Positions 6,583-13,106 of a DNA stretch of 14,889 nt are shown here, one piece after another. Both the position numbers and the translations under genes were made by a program. The notes under the pieces were generated by a model. It made no database searches. It was given only the letters and a program-made list of their open reading frames with translations, and was not told the origin of the DNA. The stretch covers positions 1-14,889 of the forward strand of contig JAIWOL010000044.1 of assembly GCA_020216925.1 (NCBI GenBank). Reading direction: 5' to 3'. The stretch comes from Thiobacillus sp. (lineage in GTDB: Bacteria; Pseudomonadota; Gammaproteobacteria; Burkholderiales; Thiobacillaceae). Positions within the stretch are counted from its first letter, which is position 1. Each line of letters opens with the position of its first letter.

Positions 6583-9500
6583 TCACAGGCCGAGGTCGCG
6601 GCCCGGATCGAGCGTTGCGGCGTTGACGCCCTGCAAGAGCACGAGCGGGCGGGCGATGCCCGGTCCCGCCGCGCCATCGGTGTCGATGCGCAGGCTGGCG
6701 CCGGCGGGCGTGTCGACGATCTGCACGACGCCGTTCGACCAGGCCATGCCTTGCGCCACGCCCAGGCTCGTCAGCAAGGCGCCGAGATCGATGCGGTCGA
6801 TGCCGGGCGCGAAGTCGGTAATGACGTCGCCTGCATCGCGCAGCGAGGTGTAGACGAACACATCCCGCCCGCCGCCGCCGGTCAGGGTGTCGGCACCCGC
6901 TCCGCCGATGATGATGTCGTCGCCCGGCGTGCCCGTCAGAACATCGCGTCCGGCCGTGCCGTGGATGCGTTTGACGAGATGCAGCCCCACCAGCACGGGG
7001 TCGTGGTCGGACGAACGGTAGGCCGTGGGCGTGTAGAGATCCTGCGGCTTGAATTCGGTGTTGTAGTCGATCACCGAAGGCTCGTCGGCGTTGATGTGCC
7101 ATTCGACCGCGCCGCTTGTCTGCATGGCCAGCGATGGCGTTGCCAGCGCATGGTCGAGATAGCCGGCTTCGCCATCGAAGACATAGGAATAGGCGCTCTG
7201 GCCGTTGAAGCGCTCGATCAGGTCTGCATATCCGCGCATCACCAGTTCGGCGACCGGGTCTTCCTTGGCGTAGGCGTTGAGATCGCCGATGACCAGCACG
7301 TCGGCATCGTTGACCGCTGCGGTGCGCGCCTGCGCAAAGGCGTCCAGCGCCTGCGCCTGCTGCGTGCGCCGCGCATTCCAGCAGCCCTGGCCGTCGCCCG
7401 CGTCGGCGTTGGCGTCGCCCGCGGCGGGGCAACTGCCCTTGGATTTGAAATGGTTGACGATGACGGTGAATTTTTCGCCGTTGGGTGCGGCAAAGGTCTG
7501 CGCCAGCGGCGGACGATTGTGCACCGGATCGGTGTCGCTCACCGCCGGCCCCACCGGGGTGACGCGCGCGGGCTTGTAGATCATGGCCATACGGATGGCG
7601 TCGCCGCCGGTGCCGCCCACAGGCAACGCCACGCTGGCGTAAGCGCCCGCCCCCATGCGCGCATTGAGCGCGGCGACCAGGTTGTCGACGGCCGACTGGC
7701 CGTTGTTTTCGACTTCCATGAGTCCCACCACGTCGGCGTCGAGCGCCTGCAACGCGGCAACGATCTTGGACTGCTGGCGGCTGAACTCGACCGCGGAATC
7801 GGCGCCGCGGCAATCGCTGCGCGTGCCGCTGGGGAAGCAGGACGCGCCGGGCTGGTCAAGGGTGGTGAAATAGTTGAGCACGTTGAAACTCGCCACGCGA
7901 AGATTGCCGCCGACAGCAGGCGGCAAGGGCAAGCGCGGGTTTTCGCGGCTGAACGCCACCGGCCCGACCGGGTGGATGCGGTAATCGGCGAGGCCCATGG
8001 TGTTGTTGGTCGCCAGGCCGTAGTCGATCACGCCGACCAGCTCGCTGACCACGTCTCCGGCGCGCAGGGTGTTGTCGGGGCCGATGTAGGGAATGGGATT
8101 GGGGTTCTGCGCGCTGGTGCCGTCGTCGAGGAGGATGCGGCGGCGCGCGTTTTCGTCCGCCAGGGCGATGGCCTGCGCGCTGCCGGGGCGATGCAGGTTG
8201 GTCGGCTTGTACAACCGGCCGCCCGCGGCAAGTGTGACCTGGCCGTAGCGGCCGAGGAAAAAGTTCTGCGAGGCGGTAAGCGGCGTGGCAATGCGCACCA
8301 GCATGCCTTCGTAGCGTTCGAGTTCGCCTTCCGTGCTCTCGGGGAACGCAATCGCCGTGGGGGCCACCACATGCCCGCTGGACAGCAGGCTGATGCTCGC
8401 GCCGGCGAGCTGGGTCACGGGGTTGGCCGACGTGAGCGGATTGCCGGCCGCGCCCGTGTTGAATTCCGTAACGGTAGCCGTCAGGCGCACGCGGTCGCCG
8501 ACCGCGACACCGGGCGCGCCGCCGGTAAAGACAAAGATGCCATCGGATGTGGCGGGGTTTCCGTCTCCGTCCGGGTCCTGAAGGTAGAACCCGTTGTTGC
8601 TGAGATACGTGACCACCCCCTCGGTGGTAACCGTCTGGCCTGCCAGCGGACTGAGCGCGCCGCTTCCCTGGATGGCGGGGATAGGCGTGATGCCGGCAAC
8701 CTGTACGCTGACCGTGCAGCTGGCGCTCTGCGCATCGTCGTTGTCGAAGCGAACGCTGACCGGGTAGGTTCCGGCGGGCAGGCCCGTCACATCGAGATTC
8801 ACACTCGCGGTTCCGCCATCCACTGTCGCCGGAGCCAGCATGCCGAGGCTGATGCCTGCCTGCGCGCCGGAGCTGATGCGCGCCGCGTTGACCACGCTGT
8901 CGGCATCGCTCGCGGACAGCAGCACGCTGCCCGATCCGCCGGATGCAACCGAGAGAGTGGCGGGACAGACCGGGACGATGGGCGCGTTGCCCGACGACCC
9001 GCCCGTGCCATCGATGACGATGTCGTCCACCCCCACCCACTCGTCGTTGCCCGCCGCGTTGGTGGTGAGGATGCGCAGCTGGACCAGCGGCTGGTTGTCC
9101 GCCGCCGGCGGCAAGATAACCGACACCGGCGTGGTTTTGCCGGCCAGGCCGGGGCCTTCGGTTGCGTCCGCCACATAGCCTGCGGGCAGGTTGGTGAATG
9201 CGCCGCTGTTGCCGACGCGATATTGCAGCGCCACCTGCTGCACCGCGTTGTCGGCCGAGCCGTCGAGATCGCGCAGCGTGTAGCCGACCTGGATCGCATA
9301 CTTGTTGGTGGTGTCGAGCGTGATCAGCAGGAAAGGCGCGCTGGCTGTGCCGGAGCCTGCCAGCGCCACCACCGGGTCGGGCAGATGAAATTCGGTAACG
9401 CCACCGGTGGTGTAGGTGTCGGGATTGGTCTGGTTGGCGTTGACATCAACCGGGGTCGAGGTGCCATCGGCCAGTATCGTGCGCGGGTCGGCGCCCGCGG

Positions 9501-9687
9501 CAGCAGCGAGGCCGTCGCCGCGATGGCCGATGATGCCCGGCACGCCGCTCCAGTCGTCGTTGACCGATATCAGGCCGATATTCGACCAGTTCTGGGTAAA
9601 CGGCAGGAGCTGGGGCGAGGTGTCGGCCTGAGCCGGGACGGCCAGGACAAGCGCGAGCGCGAGCGGCAGCGGAGCAAAACGGTACAT
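6583..9687 (-). CDS. ExeM/NucH-type extracellular endonuclease with RTX-type C-terminus
   Basis: 1034 aa with a Sec signal (MYRFAPLPLALALVLAVPAQA, cleavage near residue 21). No good Shine-Dalgarno precedes the ATG. Domains: a beta-sandwich at about 27-228; a linker/beta domain with C241 and C324 at about 235-332; an OB-like NucH/ExeM region at about 335-575 (TPIPAIQGSG, NNGFYLQDPDGDGNPATSDG, RYEGMLVRI); and an endonuclease/exonuclease/phosphatase domain at 594-902. The last shows N602 in SFNVLNY, E658 in LMEVEN, H746 in NHFKSKG, D802 and N804 in GDLNAY, D845/H846 in YLDHAL and D894/H895 in SSDHDPV, so the active site looks complete. RTX-like repeats (GTPGDDIII, GGAGADTLT, GGGGRDVFV) and a tail matching the nucleotidase tail finish the chain. 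The family degrades extracellular DNA or RNA in a metal-dependent way. It heads the minus-strand cluster, and a candidate PhoB box lies upstream. Confidence 0.94.
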   Translation of the reverse strand: MYRFAPLPLALALVLAVPAQADTSPQLLPFTQNWSNIGLISVNDDWSGVPGIIGHRGDGLAAAAGADPRTILADGTSTPVDVNANQTNPDTYTTGGVTEFHLPDPVVALAGSGTASAPFLLITLDTTNKYAIQVGYTLRDLDGSADNAVQQVALQYRVGNSGAFTNLPAGYVADATEGPGLAGKTTPVSVILPPAADNQPLVQLRILTTNAAGNDEWVGVDDIVIDGTGGSSGNAPIVPVCPATLSVASGGSGSVLLSASDADSVVNAARISSGAQAGISLGMLAPATVDGGTASVNLDVTGLPAGTYPVSVRFDNDDAQSASCTVSVQVAGITPIPAIQGSGALSPLAGQTVTTEGVVTYLSNNGFYLQDPDGDGNPATSDGIFVFTGGAPGVAVGDRVRLTATVTEFNTGAAGNPLTSANPVTQLAGASISLLSSGHVVAPTAIAFPESTEGELERYEGMLVRIATPLTASQNFFLGRYGQVTLAAGGRLYKPTNLHRPGSAQAIALADENARRRILLDDGTSAQNPNPIPYIGPDNTLRAGDVVSELVGVIDYGLATNNTMGLADYRIHPVGPVAFSRENPRLPLPPAVGGNLRVASFNVLNYFTTLDQPGASCFPSGTRSDCRGADSAVEFSRQQSKIVAALQALDADVVGLMEVENNGQSAVDNLVAALNARMGAGAYASVALPVGGTGGDAIRMAMIYKPARVTPVGPAVSDTDPVHNRPPLAQTFAAPNGEKFTVIVNHFKSKGSCPAAGDANADAGDGQGCWNARRTQQAQALDAFAQARTAAVNDADVLVIGDLNAYAKEDPVAELVMRGYADLIERFNGQSAYSYVFDGEAGYLDHALATPSLAMQTSGAVEWHINADEPSVIDYNTEFKPQDLYTPTAYRSSDHDPVLVGLHLVKRIHGTAGRDVLTGTPGDDIIIGGAGADTLTGGGGRDVFVYTSLRDAGDVITDFAPGIDRIDLGALLTSLGVAQGMAWSNGVVQIVDTPAGASLRIDTDGAAGPGIARPLVLLQGVNAATLDPGRDLGL

Positions 9688-9720
9688 GGCAGCAAACCCG
9701 ATGAGTGTTGAATTCGGGCG

Positions 9721-9754
9721 AGCCTAGCAAGCGCAGATTCCAGCCTTGTTACAG
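9721..9754 (-). promoter_or_regulatory. Candidate PhoB box and -10 element before the nuclease
   Basis: On the minus strand, CTGTAACAAGGCTGGAAT (9754-9737) reads as two 7-base units separated by four bases, each partly matching the PhoB unit CTGTCAT/C. Ten bases later comes TAGGCT (9726-9721) as a possible -10, about 33 bases before the ATG. The arrangement fits PhoB-dependent promoters, where the box replaces the -35. The matches are imperfect and were judged by eye. Confidence 0.4.
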
Positions 9755-9902
9755 CCAAACGGCACAAACTGGGCCGAATGGTCGATGCGATATCGGGTCC
9801 GGATGCAAAAAACCGCTGCGCCGCGAGTAAGAATCGGGGAGCCGGATCGCCGGCGCACGGCACCGGCAGACAGATTCGCGCTGCCGCCAGGCGGCGTCAG
9901 AG

Positions 9903-11300
9903 TTACTGGAAATGCGCCGCCGCCATCAGCGAGACCGCCATCAGGCCCAGATTGATGATGCCCAGCTGCTTGAGCTTGCGGTAGAGCGTGGGCACCGACA
10001 CGCCGAGTTTCTTGGCCACGGCGCGTCGTGAGCCGTATTGCTTGAGCAGGGCCCGGATAGTCTCGGCTTCGTCGCCTGTCGCCACCAGCGGGGTCTCCAG
10101 GTCCACAGCCGGCGCATGCCGCCGGCGCGGGGCGGTTTTGGCCCTGGCCGCCCGGCTGCCGTCCGCCGACATGCCGAAATCGATGTCGGCCGCCCCGATC
10201 ATGCCATCCTTGCAGCGTGTCACCGCACCCAGCAGAAGACTGCGCAGCTCCCGCATGTTTCCGGGGAAGGGGTGGGCGCAAAGCGCATCTATCGCAGACT
10301 GGCCGACTCTGCACATCTGGCCGGTTTCGCGGCCAATCTGGTTCAGCATGGACTCGACGATGAGGGGGATATCGTCGATGCGCTCGCGCAGCGCCGGCAC
10401 GCGCACCGGAAATTCGGCGATGCGGTAGTAGAGATCCTGGCGGAAACTGCCTTCTGCCATCATTTGTGACAGATCGGCCTGGCTCGCCACGATGAGACGC
10501 ACGTCGGCCGTGTGGGCAAGCTCGCTGCCGGGCGGTTTGAAGGTGCCGTTGTCGAGCAGTCGCAGGAGCTTGCCCTGAAGCGAAAGCGGCAAGGCATCGA
10601 AGGCATCGAGGTAGAGCGTGCCGCCGCGGGCCAGCTCGAACGCGCCGGGCCGCGAACGCTGTGCGCCCGATACATCGCGAGCCGGGTCGAACAGGCCGGA
10701 CTCGCACTCTTCCGGCGGAAATTCCGAACAGTTGAAGCTGACGAACGGCCCGAGCTTGCGCGACGAGTGCGCGTGAATGAAACGCGCGGCCAGCTCTTTG
10801 CCCGTCCCCCCTTCCCCATGCAGCCAGACGGTTACGCCGGTACGCGCCACGCTGGCGAGCTGGGAAAAAAAACTCAGGAAGGCAGGCGATTTTCCCGCCA
10901 GCCGGTAGGCCTCCACGTCCAAGTCCACTCTGGGCGCGAGCCGGTGTATCGATTCCATGAGGAAACGTTCGCCCGATTCGTCGTGCAAGGGGTGCGCGCG
11001 GATACGGACATAGTCGGGGCGGTTGTCGAAATCGAAATGCCTGTGCAGGACCTCGCTGGCCTTGTCATGCTGGAAAACATCCTGGTGCGGGCACTGTTCG
11101 CCGTGCTGATGGCATGGCACGGCCGAGCGGTGCGAAATCTCGTGGCAGGTCTTGCCTATCAAGCCTTCGGGCGAAACGCCATACGCCTCGCAGTAGGCCT
11201 TGTTGGCGGCCACGATGCGGTAATGCCTGTCGATGAGGACGGTCGGACTGTCGCGCGTATCCAGCAATGTACCCAGCGTAATGACGATTTTTCTGTGCAT
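9903..11300 (-). CDS. PAS-AAA+-Fis transcriptional regulator with degenerate sigma-54 activation motifs
   Basis: 465 aa; the ATG has GAGG about five bases upstream. Residues about 15-120 form a PAS-like sensor domain with a Cys/His cluster (C52, H53, H57, C63, H64, H66, C70). Residues about 132-375 form an AAA+ domain: Walker A GEGGTGKE (162-169), arginine-rich FRQDLYYRIAEFPVRVPALRER (286-307) and sensor II FPGNMREL (345-352). The Fis-type helix-turn-helix is at 411-447 (AVAKKLGVSVPTLYRKLKQLGI), with a short hydrophobic tail. Two hallmark parts are lost: the GAFTGA loop is replaced by DVSGAQ within residues 205-213, and Walker B reads LYLDAF so the usual Glu is A233. It probably binds DNA and senses a signal, but may not open sigma-54 promoters. 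It is divergent from gspG across 162 bases, so the secretion operon is a natural target, and the nuclease lies 215 bases downstream. Confidence 0.9.
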   Translation of the reverse strand: MHRKIVITLGTLLDTRDSPTVLIDRHYRIVAANKAYCEAYGVSPEGLIGKTCHEISHRSAVPCHQHGEQCPHQDVFQHDKASEVLHRHFDFDNRPDYVRIRAHPLHDESGERFLMESIHRLAPRVDLDVEAYRLAGKSPAFLSFFSQLASVARTGVTVWLHGEGGTGKELAARFIHAHSSRKLGPFVSFNCSEFPPEECESGLFDPARDVSGAQRSRPGAFELARGGTLYLDAFDALPLSLQGKLLRLLDNGTFKPPGSELAHTADVRLIVASQADLSQMMAEGSFRQDLYYRIAEFPVRVPALRERIDDIPLIVESMLNQIGRETGQMCRVGQSAIDALCAHPFPGNMRELRSLLLGAVTRCKDGMIGAADIDFGMSADGSRAARAKTAPRRRHAPAVDLETPLVATGDEAETIRALLKQYGSRRAVAKKLGVSVPTLYRKLKQLGIINLGLMAVSLMAAAHFQ

Positions 11301-11329
11301 GTTCCCTCTGCCATTGTCAGAACCCTTGT

Positions 11330-11351
11330 GGGGGCGCCGCAGCCTGCCCCC
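11330..11351. promoter_or_regulatory. GC-rich hairpin in the regulator leader
   Basis: GGGGGC and GCCCCC form a 6-bp stem with a 10-base loop, about 30 bases before the regulator start codon. It could be part of the regulator's 5' leader or an operator. No function can be assigned. Confidence 0.25.
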
Positions 11352-11421
11352 GGAAGACCGTCATTCAATCGACGCATTTATTTGCTAGCATGGCTGGATA
11401 GCCGCTTCCATGTATTCAGTT

Positions 11422-11450
11422 TTTTATGGAACCGGCCCTGTTTATATAAT
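11422..11450 (+). promoter_or_regulatory. Candidate sigma-70 promoter of the gspG operon
   Basis: A perfect -10 TATAAT (11445-11450) lies in an AT-rich stretch; 17 bases upstream is TTTTAT (11422-11427), a poor -35. Transcription would begin only a few bases before the gspG ATG at 11463. The weak -35 suggests that an activator is needed. Confidence 0.5.
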
Positions 11451-11462
11451 TGAACCGATCCC

Positions 11463-11915
11463 ATGTCCAGGCTGCGTCTTCTGCCCCAGGTAGGAAAAGA
11501 CTACCGTCCACTCACGCGGGGTTTCACCCTGCTCGAACTGCTGGTCGTGCTGGTGATTCTCGGCCTGCTCGCCGGCTACGTCGCCCCCAAGTATTTTTCG
11601 CAGGTCGGCAAGTCGGAGGTAAAAACCGCGCGGGCACAGATCGATGCGCTGGAAAAGGCGCTCGACCAGTATCGTATCGACACCGGCCGCTACCCCAATG
11701 CCGAGCAGGGGCTGGCCGCGCTGAACGCCAGACCGGTGGACGAGCCGCGCTGGAATGGGCCTTACCTCAAGAAGAGCGTGCCTAACGACCCCTGGGGCAA
11801 ACCCTATCAGTACCGCAATCCCGGCGAGCGCGGCGAGATCGATGTGTTTTCCTTTGGCCGCGACGGCCAGCCGGGTGGCGACGGCGACGGTGCCGACATC
11901 GGCAACTGGCAGTAA
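11463..11915 (+). CDS. gspG: Type II secretion system major pseudopilin GspG
   Basis: A 150-aa prepilin, close to the usual GspG length. The 20-residue leader ends in G20 and is followed by FTLLELLVVLVILGLLAGYV: prepilin peptidase cuts after G20, F21 is methylated, and E25 is the conserved Glu +5. The globular part has the GspG core (YRIDTGRYPNAEQGL, PYLKKSVPNDPWGKPYQY) and the calcium-binding C-terminal loop (EIDVFSFGRDGQPGGDGDGADIGNW). GspG polymerises into the periplasmic pseudopilus that pushes folded proteins through the outer-membrane secretin. No Shine-Dalgarno is seen before the ATG, and no good in-frame start lies between it and the cleavage site. It is the first gene of a plus-strand operon; gspF starts six bases after its stop. 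Confidence 0.96.
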   Translation: MSRLRLLPQVGKDYRPLTRGFTLLELLVVLVILGLLAGYVAPKYFSQVGKSEVKTARAQIDALEKALDQYRIDTGRYPNAEQGLAALNARPVDEPRWNGPYLKKSVPNDPWGKPYQYRNPGERGEIDVFSFGRDGQPGGDGDGADIGNWQ

Positions 11916-11921
11916 GAGATC

Positions 11922-13106
11922 ATGCGCTTTCGGGTCAAGGCGCTGCAGCCCGGGGCCGGTGTGACGGCGCTCTCGGTCGAGGCGCTGGACGCCAGCGAGG
12001 CTGCCGCGCGCGTGCGGCAGCAGGGTGCCCAGGTGCTTCAGGTGGTGGCGGAACGCCAGGGCTGGCTTGCCAGCCGGCGCGCGCGCTTTCCGCTGTTGCT
12101 GTTTACCCAGGAGCTCATCGCGTTGCTGGACGCGGGCCTCACGCTCACCGAGGCGCTGGAAACGCTGGCCGAGAAGGAAAGCCGCGCCGAATCGCGCCAG
12201 CTGATCGAACGCCTGCTGGCGAGCATGCGCGAGGGCAAGCCGTTCTCCGCCGCGCTGGCTGCGCAGGACGAGTCCTTCCCGGCGCTGTATGCCGCCACGG
12301 TGCGCGCCGCGGAAAGCACGGGCGACCTCTCCCCGGCGCTGACGCGCTTCGTGGCGTATCAGAACCAGATCGACGCGGTGAAGAAGAAAGTGCTCTCAGC
12401 CTCGATCTACCCCCTGCTGCTGATCGGCGTGGGCACGCTGGTGATCGCCTTTCTGCTGGGCTATGTGGTGCCGCGCTTCGCCTCGGTCTATGCCGATGCG
12501 GGCCGCGACCTGCCCTGGATGTCCCGCATGTTGCTGCAATGGGGCGAAGCGATGGCCGCTCACGGCGGCTGGATCATGCTCGGCGCGCTGACCGCTGCCG
12601 CAGCGCTGGTCACGGCCCTGGCCCAGCCCGCCACCCGCGCTGCCCTGACCCGTTTTGCCTGGCGCACTCCGGCCATGGGCGAACATCTGCGCACCTTTGA
12701 GCTTGCCCGCTTTTACCGCAGCCTCGGCATGTTGCTGGTCGGCGGCATTCCGGTCGTACCGGCGCTGGACATGGTGTCGGGGCTGCTGTCTGCGCATCTG
12801 CGCGGCGGCGCGGCAACGGCGATGGAAGCCCTGCGGCGCGGCGAACCGATCTCCGCCGCTTTTGCCCGGGGCGGCCTGACCACCCCGGTCGCTGCGCGGC
12901 TGCTGCGCGTGGGCGAAAAAAGCGGTCGCATGGGCGAGATGATGGAGCGCATCGCCATTTTTCATGACGAAGAAATGGCGCGCTGGGTCGACTGGTTTAC
13001 CCGGCTGTTCGAACCCCTGCTCATGGTCTTCATCGGTTTGACCATCGGCCTGGTGGTCGTGCTGCTTTATCTGCCGATTTTCGAGCTGGCAGGATCGATC
13101 CAGTGA
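11922..13106 (+). CDS. gspF: Type II secretion system inner-membrane protein GspF
   Basis: 394 aa, the usual length for GspF. It has two repeated T2SSF domains: the first at about 56-180 (LLLFTQELIALLDAGLTLTEAL) and the second at about 258-385 (ELARFYRSLGMLLVGGIPVVPAL). Three membrane segments are visible at about 162-184, 213-234 and 365-387. GspF is the polytopic platform protein that couples the GspE ATPase to pseudopilus assembly. The N-terminal stretch of about 55 residues (MRFRVKALQP onward) is the usual cytoplasmic extension. The ATG has AGAGA just upstream. Its TGA overlaps the GTG start of gspE by four bases, so the two are translationally coupled. Nothing appears broken. Confidence 0.96.
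   Translation: MRFRVKALQPGAGVTALSVEALDASEAAARVRQQGAQVLQVVAERQGWLASRRARFPLLLFTQELIALLDAGLTLTEALETLAEKESRAESRQLIERLLASMREGKPFSAALAAQDESFPALYAATVRAAESTGDLSPALTRFVAYQNQIDAVKKKVLSASIYPLLLIGVGTLVIAFLLGYVVPRFASVYADAGRDLPWMSRMLLQWGEAMAAHGGWIMLGALTAAAALVTALAQPATRAALTRFAWRTPAMGEHLRTFELARFYRSLGMLLVGGIPVVPALDMVSGLLSAHLRGGAATAMEALRRGEPISAAFARGGLTTPVAARLLRVGEKSGRMGEMMERIAIFHDEEMARWVDWFTRLFEPLLMVFIGLTIGLVVVLLYLPIFELAGSIQ

Noticed and set aside
6580..9711. A 1043-codon open frame on the plus strand opposite the nuclease
   Set aside because: Same cause. The minus-strand frame has a signal peptide, a full nuclease active site and RTX repeats; the plus-strand product has none.
11391..11406. TGGCTGGATAGCCGCT before gspG with GG and GC at sigma-54 spacing
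   Set aside because: Only about 8 of 12 consensus bases match and the -12 TT is missing. A nearby TATAAT is a better promoter candidate, and the adjacent regulator lacks the sigma-54 contact loop.
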